DNA of 54,566 nucleotides from Clostridiales bacterium (GCA_027318915.1 DAHVOH010000014.1:1-54566); one strand, 5' to 3'. Shown: positions 23,680 to 32,873, numbered from the stretch's first letter. The notes: a model not told the origin generated them from the letters alone. A program made the numbers and translations.

Positions 23680-25956
23680 ATGCCACCTGACACCTCGCGC
23701 GGACGCGGGCTGATGGGGAGTGCAGCGACCGTGGCCGAACCGGCGGTCGCCATCCGCGCGGGAGGAGGAAGGGCCATCCCATTGCAGTCACCGTCGCTTA
23801 TCGTGGTCACCAATCGTGAACCCTATCTCCATCGGGCCACCGCCCACGGCACCGTGCTGCGGCGCACGCCCGGCGGCGTGGTCAGCGCCCTCGATCCGGT
23901 CCTGCGCCATCGCGGAGGGGTCTGGATCGCCTGGGGCAGCGGCGAGCGGGACTGGGAAGAGGCTCCCGACGGGCGCGTGCCCATTCCGGCCCGCGATCCC
24001 CGCTATCTCCTGTATCGGGTACAGCTGAGCGAAGAGGAAGTCCGCGGCTATTACTTGGAGTACAGCAACTCGGGCCTCTGGCCCCTCTGCCACTTGGCCG
24101 TGGAGCGTGTACGCTTCTACCGCAACGCTTGGAACGTCTATCAGGATGTCAACCGAAAATTTGCCGAGACCATCCTTGATCAATCGGTGCCGGCCGACAC
24201 CATCTGGAGCCACGACTATCACTTGGCGCTGGTGCCCGGCTTGGTGCGCTCGCTGCGCCCGAGCCAGCGCATCGTCCACTTTTGGCACATCCCCTGGCCG
24301 CCCACCACCCTGATGCGGCTTTGCCCCAACCGGGAGGATCTCATGCAGGGGCTGCTCGGAGCCGACGTCCTCGGGTTCCAGACGGAAGACGACTGCCGGC
24401 GATTTTTGGACAGCGCCCAGCAACTGCTGCCGTACCCGGTGGACATGGAGCAGGGGACGGTCGAGGTTGAAGGACGGGCCGTGCGGGTTATGAACTTCCC
24501 CATCAGCATTGACACGCCGCTGGTGGCGGGAACGGCCGACCTGCCCGCGACGCGGCGATTGACCCACGCTATCCGCCGCCGTGTCGAGGAGCGGGGTGTG
24601 GTGCTGGGCGTCGCGGTTGACCGCTTGGACTATTCCAAGGGCATCCTGCCCCGCTTGGAAGCGCTGGACATGTTTTTCCGCCGCTACCCGCATCGGCGGG
24701 GCCAGGTCGCTCTGCTGCAGGTGGTGGCGCCCAGCCGTTCGGACGTCCCCGACTATGCCCGCCTGGGTGAGCAGGTCGAGGAAGCGGTGACCGCGCTGAA
24801 CCTCCGATGGGGCACCAGCGACTGGCTGCCCGTCATCTCCATTCCCAAGCCGCTGGATCTGCGGCGTCTGGCCGGCCTTTACCGGGCTGCCGACTTCTTT
24901 TTGGTGAGTTCCCTGATGGACGGCATGAATCTGGTTGCCAAAGAGTTTGTGGCCGCCCAGTTGGACGGCCGCGGCGTTTTGCTGCTGTCGGAGACGGCCG
25001 GTGCCATAGCGGAACTGGAGGACGCCCTGCCCATCAATCCGCTCGATCCGGAGGGATTCGCCGACACGTTGGAGGAGGCCATCCAAATGCCGGCGGCGGA
25101 ACGGGCCGCCCGCCTGGACCGCATGCGCACCCGCTTGGAGCAGTACACCGTGCAGGAATGGGCCGAGCATGTGCTGGCGTCGGTGGAAATGACGGTGGCG
25201 GACAATGCGCTCGGCCGCATTCTCGCGGCGCGTCTGGCCGGCCGCCAGCTGGTCTGGGCGTTGGATGTGGACGGCACCCTGGTCGAGTTCGCGCCCCATC
25301 CGGACGCCGTGGTGGTGCCCGCCTCTCTGTTGGACACCCTGGAGAGCTTGAACGGGCCCGCCAAAACTCCCGTGGTCATTATCTCCGGCCGTTCGGAAGA
25401 AAACCTCGCCGCCCTCCTGGGGCCGCGATTCACCGGCACGCTGATGGGGCATCACGGCTTGGACCATTCGCCCGACACCCGGGATCTGACTCCGCCGGAC
25501 GCATGGCGTCCGGTCTTTGCCCGTTTGACGCATGAGTGGCCGGGGTCATGGCTGGAGGACAAGGGACCGACCTGGTCCTTCCACTGGCGAGGCGTGGACC
25601 CTCACCGCAAAGCGGCTCTGCTGGACCACTTGGCCCAGATTACCAGTCAGTTGAAGCACCCCGCCTACCGCACCCGCTTTGGCAACGAGGTGCTGGACGT
25701 GTACCCCGTCGCCGCCAACAAGGGCACGGCGCTGCGCACCTGGCTGATGCGAACCTATGGCCCCGATTGGCCCGACACCGTCTACCCCATCGCGCTGGGC
25801 GACGACACCACCGACCAGGATATGTTTCTGGCCATCGGCAAGCACGGCCTCAGCATCGCGGTGGGATCCCGCATCACCGGCGCCGTGCTGGTGCTGGACT
25901 CTCCGGCCGCCGCCCGCCGGCTGCTGGCCCGGGCGGCGCTGGCCCTGCAATCGTAG
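23680..25956 (+). CDS. Fused trehalose-6-phosphate synthase/phosphatase (OtsA-OtsB)
   Basis: A 758-residue fusion that makes trehalose from UDP-glucose and glucose-6-phosphate. Residues 38-500 form a GT20 synthase: LIVVTNREPY, then WSHDYHLALVPG, VDRLDYSKGI and the DGMNLVAKEF nucleotide-sugar block. Residues 525-750 form a HAD phosphatase: nucleophile motif DVDGT (Asp529, Asp531), SGR turn, Lys in NKGTALRTW, and GDDTTDQDMF (707-716). All catalytic motifs of both halves are intact. Bacterial fusions of this kind are less common than separate genes. GGAG lies just before the ATG. A shared terminator follows. Trehalose would serve as a compatible solute or spore sugar. Confidence 0.94.
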   Translation: MPPDTSRGRGLMGSAATVAEPAVAIRAGGGRAIPLQSPSLIVVTNREPYLHRATAHGTVLRRTPGGVVSALDPVLRHRGGVWIAWGSGERDWEEAPDGRVPIPARDPRYLLYRVQLSEEEVRGYYLEYSNSGLWPLCHLAVERVRFYRNAWNVYQDVNRKFAETILDQSVPADTIWSHDYHLALVPGLVRSLRPSQRIVHFWHIPWPPTTLMRLCPNREDLMQGLLGADVLGFQTEDDCRRFLDSAQQLLPYPVDMEQGTVEVEGRAVRVMNFPISIDTPLVAGTADLPATRRLTHAIRRRVEERGVVLGVAVDRLDYSKGILPRLEALDMFFRRYPHRRGQVALLQVVAPSRSDVPDYARLGEQVEEAVTALNLRWGTSDWLPVISIPKPLDLRRLAGLYRAADFFLVSSLMDGMNLVAKEFVAAQLDGRGVLLLSETAGAIAELEDALPINPLDPEGFADTLEEAIQMPAAERAARLDRMRTRLEQYTVQEWAEHVLASVEMTVADNALGRILAARLAGRQLVWALDVDGTLVEFAPHPDAVVVPASLLDTLESLNGPAKTPVVIISGRSEENLAALLGPRFTGTLMGHHGLDHSPDTRDLTPPDAWRPVFARLTHEWPGSWLEDKGPTWSFHWRGVDPHRKAALLDHLAQITSQLKHPAYRTRFGNEVLDVYPVAANKGTALRTWLMRTYGPDWPDTVYPIALGDDTTDQDMFLAIGKHGLSIAVGSRITGAVLVLDSPAAARRLLARAALALQS

Positions 25957-25974
25957 CCTTGGGCCGCGCACCCG

Positions 25975-26008
25975 ATTCCCGCGGTCGCCCACTGACGGCC
26001 GCGGGAAT
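25975..26008. terminator. Bidirectional terminator hairpin
   Basis: ATTCCCGCGG and CCGCGGGAAT form a perfect 10-bp stem with a 14-base loop between the convergent trehalose gene and the secreted-protein gene. Confidence 0.6.
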
Positions 26009-26016
26009 GACGGGGT

Positions 26017-26631
26017 TTAGGACGACGACGTCGCGCTGGAGGACGAGGACGACGCGGCCTGCAGATTGGTCAACAGGGTCTGCAGCTGCCCTTCCAGGGT
26101 GGTCAGAGCGCCCAACTCGGCGGTGCGTCGCGCGATGATGTTGTCCATCGCCGTCACGGCTCCCGCCTGCTGGCCACCCGACTGGTCCTGGTTGAGCGTC
26201 GAGCGCGCGCTGTTGACGCCCTGTTGATCGGCAAAGGCCTGGTGAGCCGTTGCCATCATCTGCTTCAGCTGAGCGGTGGCGGTCGTCACCGCACTGGTGT
26301 TGCCCGCCTGGACGTCTTGGGTCAGCACCGCCCGAATCTGCTGCATCGTGGCGATAACCTTCATCCGCTCCGCCACGATCTCGCGCTGGAGCATCTGCAT
26401 CTGGCTGACTTTCGCGTGCACCTGCGAGGCCATTCCGGCTCCCCGGCCCTTGCCGTGACCGGATGCCTGCGCCGGCAACGAGAACGATGCACTGCCGGAA
26501 GCGGGCGTGGACACCGGCGGGCCGCTCGCGTGGACGGTGGGCGCATGTCCGTGCGCAAACGCCAACCCGACCGGCAGCGCCAGGGCAGCGGCAGTCAACA
26601 CGGCAACGCCCCATAGCTTGGTGGCTGGCAT
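26017..26631 (-). CDS. Secreted coiled-coil protein of unknown function
   Basis: A 204-residue exported protein. A signal peptide of about 26 residues ends in LAFA. A His/Pro/Ser-rich region follows (27-65). From about 70 to 190 the protein is a long amphipathic helix rich in Gln, Met and Ala (SQMQMLQREIVAERMKV, then TLEGQLQTLLTNLQ), so a coiled coil is likely. The tail is a serine run. I do not recognise a family. The shape recalls small periplasmic chaperones or scaffold proteins, but that is only a resemblance. The lipoprotein gene upstream has the same strand and similar composition. Confidence 0.7.
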   Translation of the reverse strand: MPATKLWGVAVLTAAALALPVGLAFAHGHAPTVHASGPPVSTPASGSASFSLPAQASGHGKGRGAGMASQVHAKVSQMQMLQREIVAERMKVIATMQQIRAVLTQDVQAGNTSAVTTATAQLKQMMATAHQAFADQQGVNSARSTLNQDQSGGQQAGAVTAMDNIIARRTAELGALTTLEGQLQTLLTNLQAASSSSSSATSSS

Positions 26632-26765
26632 GTCTTCGATCCCTCCTGTTGAGTGCGGCGGCCTCGGTTCGAAAACGCTCGGCCGACCCGCACGGTGACT
26701 GGTTCTGAAGCCTCGGAATCCGCGTCAAGACCGTTACCGACGCAATACGGCGGGCCCCATGCCGC

Positions 26766-27044
26766 TTAGGGGATTTGGCTCAACATATGGTTCAACTGGC
26801 TCAGTTCGGTATTGAGACTGGTCACGAGCTTCGTCGACACCTTCGCCCCCGCCAACGGGATGGTCACTCCGGCCGTCCCCGAGGCGGCGGCACTGGGCGT
26901 CCCCACCCCGCTGGGCGGGGCTCCGGATGCCACGACAGATGGCCGAGCCTGCGCATGGCCGGACGCTTCCACGCCGCATCCCGCCAGCAGCAAGCTTCCA
27001 CAGGCCACAACGGTCAACACCGACAGCATGTGGACCGTCTTCAT
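26766..27044 (-). CDS. Small lipoprotein of unknown function
   Basis: A 92-residue lipoprotein: a signal with lipobox LLLAGC (Cys23), a Ser/Ala/Pro/Gly-rich spacer (25-62), and a short amphipathic helix at the end (TKLVTSLNTELSQLNHML). GGGGGGTGA precedes the ATG. It shares its helix style with the secreted coiled-coil protein just downstream (134 bases away), so the two may act together outside the cell. No family is recognised. Confidence 0.65.
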   Translation of the reverse strand: MKTVHMLSVLTVVACGSLLLAGCGVEASGHAQARPSVVASGAPPSGVGTPSAAASGTAGVTIPLAGAKVSTKLVTSLNTELSQLNHMLSQIP

Positions 27045-27138
27045 CGCGTCACCCCCCAGCTCTGGTCGACACGGACAACATTCGCGGCGGCCCGCCCATT
27101 TCAGGGGGTCGCGGTCCGAAATTTTTTTGGCCGCGCGA

Positions 27139-27711
27139 CTATGTCCCGTTGAAGCGATTCATGGCGGCCTCGAGCCCCTCGTCCAGAATGGATGCCAGCG
27201 CGGCCGCCGCCATCTGCAGGCGCTCGTCCCAGAACGCCCGCTCGGCCCGGCTCCACCGGCCCAGAACCCAGGCCACCGGATCGTAAGATGCCGGCGGTCG
27301 CCCTATCCCCACACGAAGCCGCGGAAAGTTGACCGTGCCGCCCAGGGCCGCCATCACCGACTTCAATCCGTTGTGGCCGCCGCTGGACCCGTTCCGCCGG
27401 ATGCGCACCTGTCCGGGCGGCAGATCCAGGTCGTCAGCCACCACCAATACCGCCGGGGCAGACAGCCGGTAGCGCCGGCAGAACGGCCCCACCGCGTCCC
27501 CCGATCGATTCATGAACGTCAACGGCTTGAGGAAATAAACCCCGCCCGCGTAGGCGACTTCCGCGCGGTCCTCGCGGCGAAAGTGCGCCCCCACAGCCGC
27601 CACATGACGGTCGACGACCATAAAGCCCACATTGTGCCGCGTGCCTGCATAGGTGGGTCCGGGATTCCCCAGGCCCACCACCAAAGCGATTTCGTCGGGG
27701 TTCATCACCAT
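27139..27711 (-). CDS. pth: Peptidyl-tRNA hydrolase
   Basis: A 190-residue esterase that frees tRNA from dropped peptidyl-tRNA. The signature VVGLGNPGPTYAGTRHNVGFMVVD (Asn16 and catalytic His26), FLKPLTFMNRSG with its Asn, the VADDLDLPPGQVRIR block with the catalytic Asp, and SSGGHNGLKS are in place. The start may be the ATG at 27711 or the ATG two codons on; neither has a strong ribosome site. It follows prs, as in Bacillus (without ctc between). Known as spoVC in Bacillus because a mutation blocks sporulation. Confidence 0.94.
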   Translation of the reverse strand: MVMNPDEIALVVGLGNPGPTYAGTRHNVGFMVVDRHVAAVGAHFRREDRAEVAYAGGVYFLKPLTFMNRSGDAVGPFCRRYRLSAPAVLVVADDLDLPPGQVRIRRNGSSGGHNGLKSVMAALGGTVNFPRLRVGIGRPPASYDPVAWVLGRWSRAERAFWDERLQMAAAALASILDEGLEAAMNRFNGT

Positions 27712-27846
27712 GTGCGGGGAGCCCCGGCCTGCCGCCGGGGCCGCCGGCGGGGCGGCGTGACGCCGCCCCCGTCCCGCATCCTCCTTCTGTCCCGGGCTGC
27801 CGGTGGCCGGGAGTCTCCCCGCCCGTCCACTCCGCACCTCCCCTGG

Positions 27847-28806
27847 TCAGGGCGGGGTGGTGGACTCGAACAGCTTGGAGACCGACTGATTTTCGTGCAC
27901 CCGAATGATGGCCTCGCCCAGCAGGGGCGCCACGCTGATGACCCGCGTCTGCCTCGGCGGATCGTCAACCGGGATCGTGTCCGTCACCACGATGGATCGC
28001 ACCGGCGCATGATTCAGCGTTTCGCGGGCGCGTCCGGAGAACACGGCATGGGTAGCGCAGGCGTAGACGGCCACGGCTCCCAGTTCCAGCACGGCCACGG
28101 CTGCCTGGGCGATGGTGCCGCCGGTGTCGATCATGTCGTCAATCAGGATGACGGTCCGCCCCTTGACGTTGCCGATGACGTTGACGACTTCCGATACGTT
28201 GGGTTCCGGCCGCCGCTTGTCGATGAAGCCAAGCGGCGTGCCCAGATATTTGGCCAGCTGACGCGCCCGGTACACACCGCCCGCATCCGGGGAGAAGACG
28301 ATGGGATTCTCCAGCTGCAGGCCGGAGATATGTTGGGCCAGCGTTCGATTGCCGAACAGGTTGTCCACCGGGATATCAAAAAAGCCTTGGAGCTGGGGCG
28401 CATGCAGGTCCATGGTCAAGACCCGGTCGGCGCCGGCCATGGTGATGAGGTTGGCCACCAGTTTGGCCGAAATCGGCTCTCGGGACCGCGTCTTGCGGTC
28501 CTGGCGGGCATAGCCGTAAAACGGCATGACCGCCGTGATGCGATGCGCCGAGGACCGCCGGCAGGCGTCAATCATCAGCAGAAGCTCCATCATGTTGTCG
28601 TTGACCGGGGCGGACGTCGACTGAATGATGAACACGTCCGTGCCGCGCACATTGTCTTCAATGTTGACGCGAATCTCCCCGTTGGAAAACCGGCCGATGT
28701 CGGCCGGGCACAGATCCACCCCGATGTATGCGGACAAGCGTCGGGCCAGTTCGGGATTCGCCGATCCCGACAGAAGTCTCAATTCGCCCTCGCGTTCAGA
28801 AGCCAC
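27847..28806 (-). CDS. prs: Ribose-phosphate pyrophosphokinase
   Basis: A 319-residue enzyme making PRPP from ribose-5-phosphate and ATP. The FRET is typical: LLSGSANPELARRL, the GRFSNGEI block, MPFYGYARQDRK, MDLHAPQLQGFFDIPVDNL and the PRPP loop VILIDDMIDTGGT. The GTG at 28806 is chosen: GGGAG lies seven bases upstream and the N-terminal length then matches the family. An earlier in-frame TTG at 28848 overlaps glmU's end and adds 14 residues not usual in the family. PRPP feeds purine, pyrimidine, His and Trp routes, and the purR protein encoded nearby probably senses PRPP. Confidence 0.96.
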   Translation of the reverse strand: MASEREGELRLLSGSANPELARRLSAYIGVDLCPADIGRFSNGEIRVNIEDNVRGTDVFIIQSTSAPVNDNMMELLLMIDACRRSSAHRITAVMPFYGYARQDRKTRSREPISAKLVANLITMAGADRVLTMDLHAPQLQGFFDIPVDNLFGNRTLAQHISGLQLENPIVFSPDAGGVYRARQLAKYLGTPLGFIDKRRPEPNVSEVVNVIGNVKGRTVILIDDMIDTGGTIAQAAVAVLELGAVAVYACATHAVFSGRARETLNHAPVRSIVVTDTIPVDDPPRQTRVISVAPLLGEAIIRVHENQSVSKLFESTTPP

Positions 28807-28844
28807 GTGCCGGCTCCCGTCCTCTCTTGTGTAAACTCGCGCTG

Positions 28845-30215
28845 TCAACGCCGGGAATCATGGGACGCGCGCCGATTGCGGGCCCAGTCGGGTTTGTTTT
28901 CCTGCCGAGCGCGGGCGATGCCCAGGGCGTCGGCGGGAACGTTGTGCGTGACGGTGGATCCGGCGGCCACGTAGGCGCCGGGGCCAATTTCAACCGGCGC
29001 CACCAGATTGCTGTTGCAGCCGATGAAGGCATCGTCGCCAATGAAGGTCGGGTGCTTAGCCGTCCCGTCGTAGTTGACCACCACGGTCCCGGCGCCGATG
29101 TTGACATGACTGCCGATGGTCACATCGCCCAAGTAGCAGTGATGGCCCGCCTTGGAACCGATCCCCATCCGGGCGTTCTTCAGCTCCACGAACGTTCCCA
29201 CATGCACATCGCGGTCCAGATAGGTGCCGGGCCGCAGATGACTGAAGGGCCCCACCGAGGCGTGGGCCCCCACGCGGCTCTGGGTGACCACCGCCTGCTC
29301 CACCACCGCGCCGTCGGCCAGCTCGCTGTCGCTGATGGTCGCCATCGGTCCAATGCGAACGCCTTCCCCCACGGTTGTTCGGCCCCGCAGGGTGGTCATC
29401 GGATAAATGACGGTGTCCATGCCGATCTGGACTGACGCGTCGATGTATGTGGTCGCCGGGTCAATCAGCGTGACGCCATTCTCCATCCAGCGCGACAGGA
29501 TGTCCCGCCGCAGAATGGCTTCCGCTTCGGCCAGCTGCGTGCGGGTGTTGATGCCCATCACCCTCGCCGGATCGGGCGCCAGGATGGTGTCCACCGGGAT
29601 CCCCGACGCCAAAAGCTCCCCCACCGCATCGGTCAGAAACTGTTCCTCGCCGTGACGGGGCAGACGGGGCAGAATCCCGGCCAACGCTTTGCGGGGCCAA
29701 AGCCCGATGCCCGAGTTGATCTCGCGCAGCCCGCGCGTTTCTTCCGTCAGATCGCGCTCCTCCACAATCCGTGAGACCCGGCCGTGACTGTCACGGACAA
29801 TGCGTCCGTAGCCGGTGGGATCCGGCATGCGCGCGGTGACCAGCACCGCACCGGACGTGTTGCGCCCCGCTTCCAGCAACTCCCTGAGAAGCGTCTCCGG
29901 CACCAGCGGACCGTCGCCGTACAGCACCAACACCTGGCGGATGTCGTCCGCCAGCACGTCCAACACCCGCCCCACCGCATCCCCTGTACCCAAAATGGCC
30001 GGCTGGTGCACCAGCCGGGCCCTGTCCCCCACCAGCGCGTCGACGCGTTCGCGGTCGTAACCGGTGACGACCACCGTCTCCGCCAAGCCCAGGTTCTGCA
30101 CGCGCATCAGCACGTGCTCCAAGAGGGGCAGTCCCCCCAATTCGTGCAGCACTTTAGCGCGGTGGGACCGCATCCGGGTGCCGGCCCCGGCCGCCAGGAT
30201 CACTGCCGCCGTCAC
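28845..30215 (-). CDS. glmU: Bifunctional UDP-GlcNAc pyrophosphorylase/GlcN-1-P acetyltransferase
   Basis: A 456-residue enzyme that acetylates glucosamine-1-phosphate and couples it to UTP, giving UDP-GlcNAc for cell wall. Residues 3-230 form the nucleotidyltransferase (LAAGAGTRMRS with signature Arg, LGTGDAV, YGDGPL). Residues 250-445 form the left-handed beta helix with hexapeptide repeats, including the conserved RPGTYL and the acetyl-CoA site His (KAGHHCYLGD). The GTG start follows GGAGG. Next to prs and spoVG, as in Bacillus. Confidence 0.97.
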   Translation of the reverse strand: MTAAVILAAGAGTRMRSHRAKVLHELGGLPLLEHVLMRVQNLGLAETVVVTGYDRERVDALVGDRARLVHQPAILGTGDAVGRVLDVLADDIRQVLVLYGDGPLVPETLLRELLEAGRNTSGAVLVTARMPDPTGYGRIVRDSHGRVSRIVEERDLTEETRGLREINSGIGLWPRKALAGILPRLPRHGEEQFLTDAVGELLASGIPVDTILAPDPARVMGINTRTQLAEAEAILRRDILSRWMENGVTLIDPATTYIDASVQIGMDTVIYPMTTLRGRTTVGEGVRIGPMATISDSELADGAVVEQAVVTQSRVGAHASVGPFSHLRPGTYLDRDVHVGTFVELKNARMGIGSKAGHHCYLGDVTIGSHVNIGAGTVVVNYDGTAKHPTFIGDDAFIGCNSNLVAPVEIGPGAYVAAGSTVTHNVPADALGIARARQENKPDWARNRRASHDSRR

Positions 30216-30374
30216 GTGTCACCGCCTCCGCTTGCTCCCGTTCATCGTCCTCCAACTGCCGCCGGCATGCAAGTCACCCACAAAGGCGCCGGCGCCGGTG
30301 CGCTGAGCACCCGGACGCCGGCCGCTGGGGGAAGGGACTGCCCCGACGATGGAATCACGAGCCATGCGACCTCG

Positions 30375-30415
30375 GGTCGCCCTGCGGAAGATGTGCGGCG
30401 CGTCAGGGCGACCCT
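30375..30415. repeat. Perfect 11-bp inverted repeat between spoVG and glmU
   Basis: GGGTCGCCCTG (30375-30385) and CAGGGCGACCC (30405-30415) enclose a 19-base loop. It lies in the 242-base gap after spoVG. There is no T-run; it may be a processing, pausing or terminator hairpin. Confidence 0.6.
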
Positions 30416-30457
30416 GCCGTTCGGAGTCCGGGGCCGTGGGTGCCGCACCGGGCCGCA

Positions 30458-30718
30458 TCACGACGACGATTGTTCCTCAAATCGGGCCAGTACGGCGCGT
30501 TGAATGCGATCCCGGGCGGAGGGGGTAATGGGGTGGGCCACGTCCCGAAACTCTCCGTCCGGGGTCTTTCGGCTGGGCATGGCAACAAACAATCCTTTGG
30601 TTCCCTCAACCACCTTGACATCATGCACGACGAACTCACCGTCCAAGGTCACGGAGGCGACCGCCTTCATCTTCCCGTCGCTGGCAATGCGTCGGAGCCG
30701 GACGTCCGTTACTTCCAC
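30458..30718 (-). CDS. spoVG: Regulator SpoVG
   Basis: An 86-residue nucleic-acid-binding regulator. The family pattern is complete: [67 protein letters not shown]. In Firmicutes SpoVG binds DNA and RNA and affects sporulation and virulence factors. It starts at a GTG with a strong AGGAGGG box. Upstream is a candidate sigma-H promoter. Order spoVG-glmU-prs-pth agrees with Bacillus. Confidence 0.98.
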   Translation of the reverse strand: MEVTDVRLRRIASDGKMKAVASVTLDGEFVVHDVKVVEGTKGLFVAMPSRKTPDGEFRDVAHPITPSARDRIQRAVLARFEEQSSS

Positions 30719-30760
30719 GCTTCAACCCTCCTCATGCTGTGTGGCGCCAGCTTATTCCGA

Positions 30761-30790
30761 CTATTCGAAAGCGGGGTCCGCGATCCCTGC
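30761..30790 (-). promoter_or_regulatory. Candidate sigma-H promoter of spoVG
   Basis: On the minus strand GCAGGGATC (30782-30790), 12 bases, then TTCGAATAG (30761-30769). It shares AGG and GAAT with the sigma-H pattern (RnAGGAwww, 11-12 bases, RnnGAATww), with three or four mismatches. In Bacillus spoVG is a sigma-H gene. Confidence 0.33.
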
Positions 30791-30827
30791 TCGTTGTCGA
30801 AATTTTGGGGATGATTTCCGCGTGCGG

Positions 30828-32042
30828 TCAGGCCATCTTCTCGACGCCCGGATTGACGGCGGCAACAGCCGCCAGCACTTCCTGGGCGTGATGGTCGTCA
30901 CGCGTCTCCAGAACCAGTCGGACTTCCACCTGATTCGGGTCGATGCCCGGGTGCCAGCGTTCATGCGCCACACTCAGCACGTTGGCCCGGAGTCCCGCCA
31001 CCACCGCCAGCAGATTCGACAACTGGCCCGGGGTGTCTGGAATCACGGCCCGCAAATGCAGCTGCCGGCCTTCCTCCGTCAGACCCTTCTCCAACAGCCG
31101 ACTCAGGAGCCCCACATCGATGTTGCCGCCGGAGACCACCACGCCGATACGCTCCGGCCCGACGGGGATGCGGCCGGACAGCAGGGCACCCAGGCCGGCC
31201 GCCCCCGCCCCCTCCACCACCAGCTTGAAGCGCTCCAAAAACAGCAGGATGGCCCGGCTGATGTCATGATCGGCGACCGTGACAATATCGTCGACATATT
31301 CCTGGATCAGGGCGAACGTCATGGCGCCCGGTTGTTTGACGGCGATGCCGTCGGCGATGGTGTGGACCGCCTCCAGGGGCGTCAGCCGGCCGGCCCGGCG
31401 CGACGCGGCCATGGCCGCCGCACCCTCGGCTTCGACGCCAATCACCCGGATGTGCGGATTGCGACTTTTGGCCGCCACGGCAATGCCCGAAATCAGACCC
31501 CCGCCGCCAATGGGCACGACCAGAAGATCCAGGTTGGGCTTGACGTCCAGCATTTCCAACCCGACGGTCCCCTGACCGGCAATGACCATGGCGTCCTCAA
31601 AGGCCGGGATCAGCACCCGGCCGGTTTCGGCGGCAATCTCCTGCGCCCGCCGGTACGCATCGTCAAAGTGCTGTCCAAACAACTCCACCTCGGCGCCGTA
31701 GGACCGGGTGGCGGTCACTTTCGTCATCGACGCCAGCTCCGGCATCACCACCACCGCCGACGTTCCCACCAGCCGTGCCGCCAACGCCACGCCCTGCGCA
31801 TGATTGCCGGCGGATGCCGCCACCACCCCCCGAGTCAGCTGCTCCGGGGTGAGATGACACATCCGGTTGTACGCTCCGCGCAACTTGAACGAACCGGTCC
31901 GCTGCAGATTTTCCAACTTGAAGAAACAGCGGGCATTCAACACATCGTTCAGGGCGTTGGACTCCTGCAGGGGCGTACGGTAGGTGATGCCCTGCAGCAC
32001 TTGCTCCGCCGCCCGAATATCGTTCAAACTCACCTCGGCCAA
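30828..32042 (-). CDS. Threonine ammonia-lyase with ACT domain
   Basis: A 404-residue PLP enzyme converting threonine to 2-oxobutyrate, either for isoleucine synthesis or for breakdown. Lys53 in RTGSFKLRGAYN binds PLP, SAGNHAQGVA is intact, and the GGGGL phosphate loop is at about 178-182. A single ACT domain (325-404, LRAVIPDTPGQLSNLL) gives allosteric control; length matches the 400-residue class (IlvA/TdcB hybrid). It starts at a TTG immediately after the purR stop, with GGAGGCGAG upstream. In Bacillus yabJ (RidA) occupies this place. RidA clears the reactive product of this reaction, so the swap is notable. Confidence 0.93.
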   Translation of the reverse strand: MAEVSLNDIRAAEQVLQGITYRTPLQESNALNDVLNARCFFKLENLQRTGSFKLRGAYNRMCHLTPEQLTRGVVAASAGNHAQGVALAARLVGTSAVVVMPELASMTKVTATRSYGAEVELFGQHFDDAYRRAQEIAAETGRVLIPAFEDAMVIAGQGTVGLEMLDVKPNLDLLVVPIGGGGLISGIAVAAKSRNPHIRVIGVEAEGAAAMAASRRAGRLTPLEAVHTIADGIAVKQPGAMTFALIQEYVDDIVTVADHDISRAILLFLERFKLVVEGAGAAGLGALLSGRIPVGPERIGVVVSGGNIDVGLLSRLLEKGLTEEGRQLHLRAVIPDTPGQLSNLLAVVAGLRANVLSVAHERWHPGIDPNQVEVRLVLETRDDHHAQEVLAAVAAVNPGVEKMA

Positions 32043-32873
32043 TTATCTCGCCTCCGTGGAAGCCGCCAGGCCCAGGCGCTCGGCCACCCAGGGAGCCGGC
32101 ATGACCTGGCCGCCATCGTCCCAGATGAGACAGCTGGAGATGCCGTCGATCAGCTTGGGGCTGGGTTGGGCGGTCGCCACCAACACCCCCACCCCCAGGA
32201 TTTGGGCATTCAACTCGCCCAGCAGGTCGGCCGCGGCCCGAGCCGTGCCACCCGCCTTCAAAAAGTCGTCCACGAAAACCACCGGCGCATCGCGAACCGG
32301 GCTTCGTCGGGCCAATGACATGGACTGGATGCGGTGGGAGGACCCGGACAAGTAGTTGATGGAAAGCGACGAGCCCTCGGACAGACGGTTGTCGCGTCGG
32401 ATGAGCACCACCGGGACCCCCGTTTCCCGTCCCACCGCCAGCGCCAAGGGAATGCCCTTGGTTTCCACCGTGACGACGTACTGCGGGTTCAAGGGTCGCA
32501 GGCGCTCCGCCAGCAGCTGGGCCAGAGGGTCGACCAAGCGCGGGTCGAACAACAGGTCGGTCATGTACAAAAACCCGTTGCCGGTCATGCGCTCCGGCCG
32601 AGCTAGGGCCTCACACCAGGCCTTCACCGCCCCCACCACCTGGTCCTCGTCCAGCTGCGGCTGGAAGCGAATCCCGCCGCCCGGGCCGACCTGAGTCTCC
32701 ACGCGACCCAACCCGGCCTCCAAGAGCGCTTCCCGCACAACGCCCACGTCTTCGCTCAGCGTGGACTTGGCGACCCCCAGCCTCGCGGCCAGGGCGTGCA
32801 GAGATTCTTCGCCGTGGGGTCGGGCAGTCACGAGACGCGTCAACGCGATCAGGCGCCGGACACGGTCATGCAC
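32043..32873 (-). CDS. purR: Purine operon repressor PurR
   Basis: A 276-residue regulator of the Bacillus PurR type. Residues 1-70 form a winged helix (RLIALTRLVTARPH, then HALAARLGVAKSTLSEDVGVVR). Residues 115-270 form a phosphoribosyltransferase-like domain with the PRPP motif VVFVDDFLKAGGT. It represses purine genes when PRPP is low. The GTG at 32873 has a GAGGGGAAG box. It overlaps the end of the nucleotidyltransferase gene by eight bases and the threonine ammonia-lyase begins at its stop codon, so the three genes form a tight unit. Confidence 0.95.
   Translation of the reverse strand: MHDRVRRLIALTRLVTARPHGEESLHALAARLGVAKSTLSEDVGVVREALLEAGLGRVETQVGPGGGIRFQPQLDEDQVVGAVKAWCEALARPERMTGNGFLYMTDLLFDPRLVDPLAQLLAERLRPLNPQYVVTVETKGIPLALAVGRETGVPVVLIRRDNRLSEGSSLSINYLSGSSHRIQSMSLARRSPVRDAPVVFVDDFLKAGGTARAAADLLGELNAQILGVGVLVATAQPSPKLIDGISSCLIWDDGGQVMPAPWVAERLGLAASTEAR

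Noticed and set aside
28807..28848. Earlier TTG start of prs, which also reads as a TTGACA -35 box
   Set aside because: No -10 box follows at a usable distance, and the extra residues are not usual for the family.
26812..28974. A 720-codon plus-strand frame over pth and prs
   Set aside because: Antisense shadow; the minus strand has two textbook enzymes.
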